DNA of 64,000 bases, from the NCBI GenBank assembly GCA_958510875.1, contig OY294067.1, forward strand, positions 59,408,039 to 59,472,038. The letters run 5' to 3'. This document shows, piece by piece, positions 44,525 to 54,956 of the stretch. Source of the stretch: Endomychus coccineus. Its lineage: Eukaryota; Arthropoda; Insecta; Coleoptera; Endomychidae. Made by a program: the position numbers and the translations under genes. The stretch's first letter is position 1. Every line of letters begins with the position of its first letter. The notes below the pieces were generated by a model. That model saw only the letters and a program-made list of their open reading frames with translations, ran no database searches and was not told where the DNA came from.

Positions 44525-45345
44525 GAATAATACCGGGATATCAAAAATTATCTTGGTCCAGGGTGGCTGTGAAATCTAAAACTTGTGCTTTACTTTACGT
44601 TTGAAATAAAAATATCCCCAAAACTTGTGTCAAATTAATTAATTTGAAATGCGAAATTTCGCAATTTTATACGAATATTATTACGCTCAGAAGTTTCTAG
44701 CGCTTCGAGCTCCGGGATTTTCACGTGGCCTATCGAAATTAGAAGGTTCGAATTGTATAAAAACATAATTGCAGGAACGCCAGACGTCCTATGTAATTAG
44801 CTACGAACGAAATCATTTTGACATATGCCTCGAGGAGCTCGCTGCGCGTCAGTTAGAGTTTATACTTTTTACCTCGATCTTGTTAATTCGGGGCCGTTTC
44901 GTGTCCCGTGCGGCCGGCGCCAGTTGTAATGAAGTGTTTTCGGCTATAGGCCGCTAGCTTTTACCACCTTTGGGTATATTTTGGTAGCTAGAACATTCCA
45001 TTCGGTACGTCGCACGTTAGACGCGCATAGCTGAGATCTGAGAATAGCTCAAACTGTTTTAATTAAACTTTCCTATTTAATGGACATTTATCGAAAAAAG
45101 AAGGGCCGTCGGGCACGGTCCGACACTAAATCTAACTACATGGAGCGAAAACGGCACGCGAAAAGTCGTCGTAAACTCGTAAAGCCGTATTAGGTACAAC
45201 CAGTTTGCACTTTTCTATCTCGCGTGCTACAGGCTTCTCACGTGAACGTCATTCGATTTATCGAAAATTAACTATTTTAAAACGGTTTTGGACCCGGTTT
45301 GGGGCTATCACGACCTTTAAAAATGTTCAAAGTTCACATTTCGAA
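44525..45345 (+). repeat. Dispersed unit with recurring peptide-like frame
   Basis: Starts at ACCGGGATATCAAAAATTAT and runs through GGGATTTTCACGTGGCCTAT, the frame RQTSYVISYERNHFDICLEE and LAARQLEFILFTSILLIRGR, to CATTCGATTTATCGAAAATT and beyond. The first about 380 bases equal the unit of the tandem array at 54930-57325; the rest equals the body of the element at 33230-34193. It therefore links the two. I do not recognise the family, and coding is unproven. Confidence 0.6.
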
Positions 45346-45349
45346 CATT

Positions 45350-46095
45350 TCTTGTTACTAAAACCGTTATTTCTATTTTGTGACAGCAAAATCTAGAACT
45401 GAAACGTTTGAGACCAGCAATTAATTTGTAACTTCAAAACTCTTACCTTCTCATATATTTTAACCGTGTTACGTTAGGGCTGAAATGGAATTTTTAAATT
45501 GTCATTAAAACATATGTCCGGATTAATAGATTATCATGTACCAAGAAGGGATTTACCCCTCGTTAATGCCACTTGCCAACTCTGAGATTCCAACGCCTCA
45601 GCTAACAAACTCATATTGCCCTGTTTCATTAATCTTCCAGAATTACCTGGATCTCATGTTATGATCTGGACTGCTTGATAGTATCGTATGTCTGAAAAGT
45701 TTTCACACTTTATTCAATTATAAATTAAACCCAAGTGAAGGAAATTTATTGTATTTAATATCTTATACAAAAGTACAAAGTCGTATAAGACTAGTCGGAT
45801 AAATAATCTGAAGAATTTTTTTAATTTGCTAAAATTATTTAAACCAAACAAACTTATAAATCGATTTAAAAATGTTATAGTTTCATATATAGCACAACTT
45901 TGACCAACTCCTAATCTAGAGAATAGCATATGTTACTAACTGATTACTATACGAGTATTATGATCATGAAAATGATTATTTTGTTGCAAATTATGTTGTA
46001 GTTTTTCATGCTTATTATGAGTAATTAAACGATGGCAGAGTAAATATTGATAGTTTGATAAAAATTGGTTTGCTATGAGAGTTCGCTGGTGTGAA
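45350..46095. other. No gene recognised
   Basis: AT-rich unassigned sequence. Confidence 0.5.
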
Positions 46096-46099
46096 TGAA

Positions 46100-46670
46100 C
46101 CATACATTTAAGTTTGCTTTAGAACATTTTCTGATATTGTTTCTCGCATTTGTGTAATAAGTAAACAGGATTTGACTATTTTGGAACTATTGTCAATTGT
46201 TCCTGCCATTTTCTCATTTACTGATCCAGTTCCAGTGTTAACGATTTTATTTAAATTTTTACTTCCATCACTATAGGTAGTACGTAGTGTATGGGAAGTA
46301 TTGTGTTCGGGGCAAAAAAAATTCACTTATGCCTTCAGCATATCTGAATCGATCTAGACTATTTTCGAAATCTAGTTTGTGTGTGTGTAAAAACGAGTGC
46401 GCCGTTCTTATTGCTCGTATTGATTTTAAAAGCTTACAGATCGCTTTAAATCTGTTTTTGGGCTCAGTAGCCCCGTTTCGAATGGTATTTTAACATCTAT
46501 CTTCAGTTCTTCAATAGTAACCATAATGTCAGCCTTGTTGTTCATGGTTATAATTATATATCGCAGGCACATTTGATCTGCAGAACTGTATGAAGTGCTC
46601 ATTCTAAGAATGAGTGACGTCACAATCACAGTAACAGTTTATTTTACATATACTGTGACCCCAACATGGA
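46100..46670. repeat. Degenerate dispersed repeat
   Basis: Segments here (ATGGGAAGTA, TGCGCCGTTCTTATTG, ATCTATCTTCAGTTCTTCAA, GTGACGTCACA) recur in diverged form near 53810-53990, 57720-57815 and 58860-59340, in similar order. No termini or coding sequence identified. Confidence 0.4.
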
Positions 46671-46680
46671 AACTAAGGAG

Positions 46681-46752
46681 TGTGCCTAGTGCAGTTGATA
46701 AAGCGTTCGACTCATGTGCGGCAGGTACCGGGATCAATGCCTGATACGTACG
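46681..46752 (+). repeat. tRNA-derived SINE / tRNA relic
   Basis: GTGCCTAGTGCAGTTGATAA resembles an A-box arm, GCGTTCGACTCATGTGC an anticodon arm, and CCGGGATCAATGCCTG a degenerate T-arm with B box. The acceptor stem does not pair, so a functional tRNA is not claimed. Confidence 0.5.
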
Positions 46753-46854
46753 CACTTGTTTTTGTCATTTTCCCGTTAACTATCTATCTTCAGATCGTTT
46801 GAAATGATATATTTAATTGACTGATTGAAATTGATTCAATTTGTTCATGAAAAT

Positions 46855-47550
46855 CACTATTTACATGATGTTTCGAACTAACTACCCCAATTCCCCTTAT
46901 CACCCTTTAAAGCAGACAAGTACTAAATTTGATAAAATTCTGCGTACTTGACTTTCAAAATAATAAAGTCATTACTTACATGAGATTTGGAAATAACTAC
47001 CCCAAATTTGTTTCCCACCCCTTAAAAAAAAACGTAACGATCTTGATAACATTTTGCACGCTCGAGCTTCAAAACAACCGGAAAGTCACATGAGATTCCG
47101 GAAAAAAACTACTCCATCCCACTTGTTAAAGCACAGATATACCCATCGTGGTAGCGTTTTGCTCTAGAACAAAAGGAAAATCTCTGTTTCATGGGATTTC
47201 GAGATAACTACCTCATCTCAATTTCTCACCCCTTAAAGCAGATAAGTACCCATCTTGATGATATTTTAAACACTTGACTTTCAAAACAAGAGGATAGGCA
47301 GTTTCTACATGAGTTTTTGAAAAACTACCCCAGCCTCACTTCCCATCCCTTGAAGCAGACAAGTACCGATCTTTATGAAATTTCGCCAACTGAACCTTCA
47401 AACCAAGAGAATGTTCACATGAAAGTTCGAAAAAAACTCTTTCCCACTCCTGGAGTTTATAAGTGAGAATCTTGATGAAATTTTAAACACTTAACTATCA
47501 AAACAGGAAGAAAGTCACTTTCTTCATGATATTTAGAAAAACTGCAATAA
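46855..47550. repeat. Degenerate tandem repeat, about 110-bp period, six to seven units
   Basis: Each unit has ACATGA-(T/G)-(A/T)TT-CGAAA-AACTACCCC, then CCACCCCTTAAAGCAGACAAGT-like, ATCTTGATGA-ATTTT, and CACTTGACTTTCAAAACAA-GA. Successive CATG anchors fall near 46863, 46978, 47087, 47190, 47307, 47417 and 47526. Units are strongly diverged, so the array is old. It lies in non-coding sequence. Confidence 0.8.
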
Positions 47551-47554
47551 TTTT

Positions 47555-49585
47555 TCGGTTCCTACACGTGATACTTACAATTACTTACATGCTATAATTA
47601 ACAATATTATAAAAAGTTAAATTAGAACCATACATCAATTTAAGCGCAAGACCCAATCTTCTATGGATATCCCGCATTAGGTTTTGAACGAGTTGGACAT
47701 ATCTCTTTAATTTCTCAATTGATCTTAGGCCTTGATTGCTCTAAATATGACCTTCCAATTCTTCCATCGTACATCTTCCTGGACAAAAGAGGCGAAAAAT
47801 TCTCGGTTGAACTAGATTGGGTCGTTTCTCGGTACGAATGGTATGTTCTGGGCATTTAAGCAATTTTGAGTCTCTTGTGACTAATGGTACGATGGCCAAA
47901 ATATAACATCTTAACATGCCACTTGTGAATAAAATCAGCCTATTTCGTCAAACAGTTTTGAATACCTCTGACTATCTACAGTCATATAAGACCTGGATAC
48001 CTTGCAGTGAAAATCACACCAAACCAATATTTTATATGCTAATTTTGCTTTTTCATTATATTTACCTTTACTTTACTTATACAAAGTTTTTGGCTCACCA
48101 GGTTGAAAAGTGACAACACGTCCTATAGTCTCAGATAGCTGTTTCGCCCTTTTCATTGGTCTCGTCAGTGAGACGAGTCAGACGTGAAATCACTGATCAA
48201 CCAACTCCGAAAGTTGTAAGGGTACAAATTACTTGTGGATGAACTATAAATTCTATTTTATCGCTTGGTTGCCGACAGCTACAGTGAAGACGGTCGTGAG
48301 TTATATTTCAGATGTTAAAATTTGAGCACCAGAGTATTTTAACCAACCAATAAAATTATGTTACTTAACTAGGGGATTCAAACACTCAAATGTCCCCAGG
48401 CTAAATTACCCTGAAAGTATGCAAAAAAATAAAAGACCTGTACCAAGAATGATTGAAATTTACTTACTACCAAAATAATATTGTTGTTACAATTTATCAC
48501 AGAAACTAATATTAAATGAATTATGAAGTGAATGAATTGAAATATGAATGAAGTTAAATTGCTTGAATCAAAGTGAACAGTTAAATTTACACATATACAA
48601 GTGCTCAAATGATTATTTCAAATGTTACATAAACCAAAAGTTGGGTAGCCTGACCTGGTGACTGCTGGGTAAGATGTTATATTTGCTCGATTATGGATTA
48701 GTACTTCCTACTTGATGTATGGATTCCTGCCACAATTCTAATACAGTTTCCACGATTGTACATCACAAGTCAATCAGCAACTTCTAAATCAATTTTTCCA
48801 CAGCAGATTCAAGCCAGCCTCAGAACTCGTACGCTTGTTGAATTTTCCACAACATAAAAAAAAAACCTGAAATCACGAAATGTTCAAACCTCTATTGCTC
48901 TATTGTCCTCAGAAGACAAATTAGGACTAACCTATGTCCTGTCAGATATCACCTGTGAAGGCAAATTAATTCTTGAAGTTAGTGAAGAAATCAATGGAAT
49001 TACAAAGATATTTACCTCTATCACAATAGGGTTTTTCCTTTCAATGAAACAAACTTTACTTCCGTCCAAAACCAGTCACGTTCTAATCCCCTAAGTTGCA
49101 TCTATTACACAAATATTTCCAATTAATTCACTCCAAATTGGTAATTGATGCCTTTGCTTTCAACGGAAGAATATTCCCAGAATTTGGTTCCAAACATAAT
49201 TTTGGTATCACCTCCCTGCAATAACCTAGGAACACGACTTTCCACTTGGACGATTTGACAAGAAGTACGCCATTTTCTCGGCCTTTCCGGTGCTTCGATG
49301 TCCCACAGAACGCCCTCGAAATAAAAGAGTTAACTACAGAATCGACACTGAATAACCATGACTCGGAGTGTATACGGTCTAGCATAGCTGACGTCACAGG
49401 AGTTAACCGATTGTAGTACAGCGGCCATTTCTAAGCCGTTAAGTGAAATTTACACGTTACAAATTTTACTTCACTTACAAGATCTACAACTGAGGATTGA
49501 GGAGCGATTTTCCTAAATAGTCCAGTTTCCAAAAGTTATGACCTTGTGACAATACTTATTAGTAGCTATGTATAAAGGTTCGCAA
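47555..49585. other. No gene recognised
   Basis: AT-rich unassigned sequence; short frames only. Confidence 0.5.
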
Positions 49586-49589
49586 ATCA

Positions 49590-50160
49590 TACGTCGTCGG
49601 ATTGAGTAAAAAAAAAGCTTTTAATAAGCTTATGCGCCGTAAACAAACGGATAAAATGAGCTGCGGATGAACTCGATTGGTCCAGCGGTGCTCGAAATTT
49701 CAAAAATTTATAACTCTTGTTCATCCAAAGATTAAGAACTGAAATTATTTAAAATGATTGTGTTAGCAACTTTTACGAAAGAGGTTGGAAATTTGGTAAG
49801 TTGTTCATTAACTATTGAAGAAGATGATCCCGTAAAAAAAAGCGCGTTACTGCACCACAACTTTTTTAGGGCCATTTTACAAAAGTGCTTTTTTTTGCAT
49901 TAAGCTGCGGTTTGCACAAAGTGTACATCCGATCTTGCTGAAATTGTGTGTGATACTTTCAGCTCTTAATCTTTAAAAGAACAAGAGTTATGAATTTTTG
50001 TAATTTCGAGCAAAATCGATGGTTTTTTGCAATTTATGGGGTCACCGCTGGACCAATCGGGTTCATCTGCAGCTCATTTTTTCCGTCTTTTTACCGCGTA
50101 TAAGCTTATTGGAAGCTTTTTTCTTTTTAACTCAATCCGACGATGTCCGACGTGAAAAAC
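49590..50160. mobile_element. Foldback / inverted-repeat element
   Basis: Left arm about 49590-49790 (CGTCGGATTGAGTAAAAA, AATAAGCTTATGCG, ATGAGCTGCGGATGAACTCG, ATTGGTCCAGCGGTG, AACTCTTGTTC) is inverted in the right arm about 49960-50145. The imperfect arms and lack of any coding sequence suggest another non-autonomous hairpin element. A clear target duplication was not found. Confidence 0.75.
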
Positions 50161-50164
50161 CGGT

Positions 50165-51410
50165 TTTGGCCATTTTTACCATTTTTTTTGGACCATTTGC
50201 TACGATCAAAAATTGTTCGATTTTAGTTCCTTCAATTTGAATCATAATTATCTACTTAAGGCAATTTTTTTCTCCAAACTCAGAATTAAAATCTACAAAA
50301 ACCTAATTCTATCACACTACTTTGTAACATATAATATTGTATAAAACTTTTATATCAATTTATTTACCCGTCCTGAAAGGTCAGCTACTAGTAGATATCT
50401 ATATGGACTGCAGATTGCGGTTTCCTATCTTTTCTGTCGCGCTAAATCCAATTCCTGATGTAATAATTGTGCCAGCCGACAATCAGAGAGATTAGATAAG
50501 CGTGAATCTGTGTACAAATACGGAGCTTGCGCTTCTCTTTATAGCTTTTCTCTGATATACATACCTACATAAACACGTACGTACACCCGCTTACATGAAC
50601 TGTAAACAATAAAACCATTACTTAGCACATAGGAGAAAGGATTGAACGTACTCATCGATGTAATCCACAAGCACGAATCAAAATAAATGTGTACTCCTAC
50701 AGTTTCGGGGCCCTCGAGACTGATTCACGTACCTCTAGGCTGTGTTCTCAGTATACAGTTGAGACAATAGATGATTGAATAAGTTCTCTACTTTTACTTA
50801 TATCAGACGTCTCACCTCTCGATTGCGGAATACTTACAGTTAGCACAACCGAGGCATTCAAACATGAAAAAGTATAAGTTTTACAGCTTAGATTTTTATT
50901 TTGTTTTTACTAGATAATTATTCAAATAGTACATTAATTCGTAGACTTACTAGGTGATGATGTTAAATTGTCAAGTAACCAAATATCCATCGTTGAGTAC
51001 AGCTGTTATAAGGCGAACATATAAGCAAAACAGAAACTCATATTTGCTTGCCACAAAATCAAAACATCGTCATCAGAAGATACAAGAAATTCCGAGAAAT
51101 CAATTTCTCTGCCCCAGTTTTTCGCGACAGCTCGGTAAACGACTATATGTGACCAACCAGATGCGAAACATTCTCGAAATCGGTGCTCGATATTTCCACA
51201 AAATTTCGAAAAGAAGATCTCAATTCCCCAGTCTGTTTTAGTTTCATCTACTAAACGTAGGGTGCATCCAGAGGACATACATCTTATTCATAGCCAATAG
51301 GTTTGAATGCATATCATTCCATTTAGCCGAACACTTATAATCAAATATATTAGCAGATATGAACCATTTGTAGATACATCTCACACCTATTAATAATGAT
51401 TCTTAACGCA
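50165..51410. other. No gene recognised
   Basis: AT-rich unassigned sequence; a 95-codon frame at 50954-51241 has no recognisable content. Confidence 0.5.
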
Positions 51411-51415
51411 GTATG

Positions 51416-51633
51416 AATTATATATAAATTTTCGAGAAATAGGTGACATTAACACATATGCTTATTATTTTCGTCTTTACGTACGTTTCGGTCTCACGAC
51501 CATCATCAAAAGACGTATCAATGTCTAAAACGTGATTTCTTAAAACTAATTGTAACATCAGAAAGCGTCCTTATCGCACTAATTTCGATTAAAAACGCTC
51601 AGAACAGAAACATGAGTAATCGAAATATTAACA
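51416..51633 (-). mobile_element. Penelope-like terminus, inverted (copy C)
   Basis: Minus-strand copy of the PLE tail (ends at TATATAAATTTTCG on the plus strand), placed head-to-head with the plus-strand PLE coding remnant that starts right after it. An inverted terminal copy at the 5' side is an arrangement known for Penelope elements. Confidence 0.68.
51472..51515 (-). ncRNA. Hammerhead ribozyme-like motif (copy C)
   Basis: CGTCTT / TTGATGA / T / GGTC-gtga-GACC / GAAA / CGTACGT / A / AAGACG. All three stems form perfectly, but the first core base is T instead of the invariant C, so this copy is expected to be inactive. Confidence 0.5.
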
Positions 51634-52412
51634 CTGTGTTGGGAAATATTTTTCAAATCTCAAACCTTTAATACCTAAAGATAAACAAACCCACACAGTA
51701 TACAAATTAAATAGTTTAGATTGCGATGGGACAGGAATCTCTAAACAATATTTACAAAAAAGAATGTATGGCCTCAAGTATAGTACAAGAAACAAAAAAA
51801 TTCCACCGCCCTTGCTAAACACTTATTATTATAACCATCAATACAAAAATGTTAATATTTTAACTAAGGAAACCAATTATTATAAAAGATATATTCTGGA
51901 AATGATTCACGTAACTCCAAGTCTGTAAATCATAGAACAGATATTCAATCATTAAGTCAGATTTATACTAATTTAATTAATTAAAATCCTTGCAAATGTC
52001 TATATGCGTCTTTATAATGTTAAAAGTATATTTTAGGTAGAATGCTCAAATAGCAATATTTGTAATAAGATCTGACAACCTTTTTATGGTTCGAAAGTGG
52101 ATACTTGGGCGTTATATTTTTGGTTCAGTCCTTCAGTCGTATTCCAAACTGTGCTTTGAGATGACTTCTAAGTTTATAAGAAAATTGCTAAGCAGTGGAT
52201 TCTTGATTCATATACTTAACACATTAATGTGCTACAATTTCGATTATTTGCGTTTCTTTTCGTTTCGGCAACGTGGGCATTTTTAATTGAAATTAGTGTG
52301 ATAAAGACGCCTTAAGAAATCCCGTTTTAGACATTGATGCATCTTCTGATGTTGGTCGTGAGACCGAAACGAACGTAAAGACGATAATAAGCATATGTGT
52401 TAGTGAACAAGC
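51634..52412 (+). pseudogene. Penelope-like element remnant and tail (copy D)
   Basis: Begins in the PLE linker (GKYFSNLKPLIPKDKQ-like, in frame-shifted form), then YKLNSLDCDGTG (GIY-YIG Cys pattern; the YIG part lost in a small deletion), QYLQKRMYGLKYSTRN-like, ETNYYKRYILEMIHVTP and a stop. The non-coding tail from about 52010 equals that of copy B. Copies B and D carry different deletions, so they decayed independently. The RT domain is absent. Confidence 0.72.
52340..52383 (+). ncRNA. Degraded hammerhead-like motif (copy D)
   Basis: CTGATGT replaces CTGATGA. Stem II GGTC-gtga-GACC and GAAA are kept. Stem III is disrupted (ACGAACGT), and one stem I pair is lost (A opposite C). A decayed relative of copies A and E. 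Confidence 0.45.
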
Positions 52413-52436
52413 CCCACACATCCGATGTTTTTGCAA

Positions 52437-52773
52437 GATGTGAGATCTACTAGTACTTGTCGCCAAGTTTAAATGTTTGAAAGACAATTAAATAATGCCA
52501 ATTAGAATTGTTTTCCTTATGTTTAATCTCTTCATGACTCAGTCTTTCCTCCATTCTCCGCGGTTTTGTTAGCGTGTTATAGATAATAAGAAATCTCAAT
52601 GCGAAAAGATGTAAATTTTCGTCGAAGACATGTTTGCATAAAAATAAAAACAAAACAGCAACTTGTCTTCTGTTGATCTGGTTGGAACAGTGTTTCGATT
52701 GCGCATCAGAAATCAGTTTTTTTTCAATTCCAAATTGTTCCTCTTCTTTTGAAACAAATCCCTGCTGAAGCAT
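52437..52773 (-). other. Unrecognised 107-residue frame between two PLE tails
   Basis: The frame reads for example MLQQGFVSKEEEQFGIEKKL and QINRRQVAVLFLFLCKHVFD. It belongs to about 470 bases separating two PLE tails, present in neither other tail copy. It may be an insertion. No family recognised. Confidence 0.2.
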
Positions 52774-52889
52774 ATTCCTTTGTTGGAATTCCGCTTTAGT
52801 TTTTTCTACGCAAGGTCATTTACACATTATATAGAAGTAAAGGTACCTACCTACCTTTTAACGGTTGATTTCGAAAGCATGCTTTGTGA

Positions 52890-53302
52890 ATACATATAGT
52901 AAAATTTGGAAACTTGCATACATTTTCTTTTGCATTATTGCAAACTGTACTTGAGCGTCATATTTTTTGGTTCCAGTCATATACAGACTTTGTTTAACAT
53001 GAGTTCGTATATTATAATAAAATTGCTAAGCAGTGGATTCTTCATACATATACATATACTTAAAACATTCAAGTGTTACAATTTCGATTATTCGTGTTTC
53101 TGTTCGTTTCGGCGACGTGGGCACTTTTAATTGAAATTGGTGCGATAAGGACGCTTTGTGCTGATGCAATTAGTTTTAAGAAATCACGTTTTAGACATAA
53201 TACGTCTTCTGATGACGGTCGGGAGACCGAAACGTACGTAAAGACGAAAATAATAAGCATATGTGTTAGTGTGACCTATTTCCCGAGAATTTATATATAA
53301 TT
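52890..53302 (+). mobile_element. Penelope-like terminus (copy E)
   Basis: Third plus-strand copy of the PLE tail, the best preserved, from ACTTGAGCGTCATATTTTTTG to the CCCGAGAATTTATATA end. It has no coding part of its own, so it may be the second terminal repeat of the element represented by copy D. Confidence 0.7.
53203..53246 (+). ncRNA. Hammerhead ribozyme-like motif (copy E, best preserved)
   Basis: CGTCTT (53203-53208), core CTGATGA (53209-53215), one extra C, GGTC-ggga-GACC, GAAA (53229-53232), ACGTACGT stem III ending at 53239, A at the cleavage position (53240), and AAGACG (53241-53246). Core residues are all canonical and every pair of stems I-III forms. The stem II loop is GGGA here against GTGA elsewhere. 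Confidence 0.62.
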
Positions 53303-54330
53303 AAAACATATTTTCATCATCAAAATTATATTCCACGTATTTTAACTTCACGAAAAATCAATTTTCTGAAGAAAATATTCATAAATGTTACATTATTTCT
53401 GAGTCATATTCGATAAATTAGAAGAAAGCACACAACGTTTGTTTTCAACACTATCTGAGTCAATCTAGAGGATAATGCGGGATACAACTTTTGGATATGT
53501 ATATTTTTCGGAACTATGAAATCTGACTTCTGTCGAAATTCTTTCATATGTATTCGTCTCATAGCACTAAAAAATTACCCCAATGCACTAAAATTACGGC
53601 ATACACTACAGTAATATATCACCCACGGTATCTTATTTTTATTACGTGGTTTGTTAAACAAAATTACCAAGATCCTGTGGAACGAAAGAAGCACTTGAAC
53701 CAGAAATTAACGTAGCGAATCCGAACAATTGTGTGAATTGATAAAATGCATGAGTGAAAATGACACGCACGATGCGTGTGAATAAACCCGACAGTTCTAT
53801 TAATTTTTTTTACTGCCGTCACTATACGCAGCATATGGGAAGTAGGTTTGTAATCGGTCTGAAAAAATACGGATTTTCGCGGAAATATCCGTTGTGAGCC
53901 CTTCTCAATCCATCTTTATCATTGGGTTTTCGCGGAAACATCTGTTTTGAGTGTTTCAGAATGGATCTAGACTAAAATTTAGTTTACACTAACACTCTTT
54001 CCACCTAAATTGTAGCTTACCCAAAGCACTTTTCAACTGCGATGCAGTCATTATCAAGCACATATGTAAACTGATAATAAAACTAAGATTACGAAAGAAC
54101 GCGAAATACGGTCACTTTGGGAAATGGTTCAAAATAAACATCAAATAATCCAGGTAGTCAACATCCTATTTGCAAACAAATAATTTCGATTATATGAAAG
54201 AATAACTACTTTGTTTTAATAACAATTTATTAATAATAACGTGAAAACGTAACTATAGTATCAACACCGAAGTGCCATTATCAAACAAATAGAAAATTAT
54301 TAAAACATAATAGTTTAATTTTAATTTTAA
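53303..54330. other. No gene recognised
   Basis: AT-rich; contains diverged pieces of the dispersed repeat described at 46100-46670 (53810-53990). Confidence 0.5.
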
Positions 54331-54333
54331 AAG

Positions 54334-54398
54334 TTGAATTATGATTAATTGAAGAACCGCTGATATTATTAACAATTCTTCAATCAATCATAATTCAA
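54334..54398. repeat. Hairpin with 23-base arms
   Basis: Arms 54334-54356 and 54376-54398 pair with a single mismatch around a 19-base loop. Confidence 0.75.
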
Positions 54399-54484
54399 TT
54401 GGTTTGGCATTGACCAGGTCATTTGCCACGTAGTTTGAAATTAATATATATATATACCTCTTCTACGGGCCATCGGAAAAATTC

Positions 54485-54570
54485 CGCAGTCGCAGGATTC
54501 GAACCCGCGACCAGCAGCCACAGTGATTATAAGATTGATTGCTTATACCACTGAGCCACCAGGCCCGCTG
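54485..54570 (-). repeat. tRNA-derived SINE / tRNA relic
   Basis: Minus strand: A box TGGCTCAGTGG (54548-54558) and a perfect B box GGTTCGAATCC (54495-54505), with tRNA-like spacing and a T-arm (GCGGGTTCGAATCCTGC). The variable region is too long and the acceptor stem does not close, so a SINE or tRNA pseudogene is likelier than a gene. Confidence 0.6.
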
Positions 54571-54683
54571 AAACATAATAGTTATTTTTCATATAATCAA
54601 AATGATAAAATGTCATAAAGTAACGGCTTCCACCATCGAATTTAATAATTATTAGTAATAGGTATTCCTGGAGTTAACCTGGT

Positions 54684-54956
54684 TTATCGAAGTAGTTGTA
54701 ATTTATGGATTGTTTTCGATAGAAGATAAATGAAATACAATAAATAATATCTATGTTTATATATTTCTATAGCCTCTAAAGTCCCAAAAAGTTCGACGGG
54801 GTATTTTAAGAGAGAAAGACCCGATTTTGTAATTGTATGACCGGTTTGTAAGACGCAGTTTGCTACTGCGGACTTATAAATATTATTTCTACGAACATGT
54901 TTAAAAGGCTCTTTGAACCTGTAAGAAATATTCCTCTTAGTTAAACCAACATTATT
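54684..54956 (-). pseudogene. Penelope-like GIY-YIG C-terminus fused to the tandem unit
   Basis: The minus-strand frame reads INNVGLTKRNISYRFKEPFK, HVRRNNIYKSAVANCVLQTG, HTITKSGLSLLKYPVELFG, TLEAIEIYKHR. SAVANxVLxTGHxI...LLK...EAIEIYK is the C-terminal part of PLE endonucleases. It is preceded in the same frame by the unit-derived sequence SYLISYERNHFDICLEEL, so the tandem unit is joined to the PLE coding sequence without a stop. The catalytic GIY-YIG core itself is absent. Confidence 0.7.

Noticed and set aside
54485..54570. Functional tRNA gene
   Set aside because: A and B boxes are good, but the acceptor stem does not pair and the spacing between arms is abnormal.
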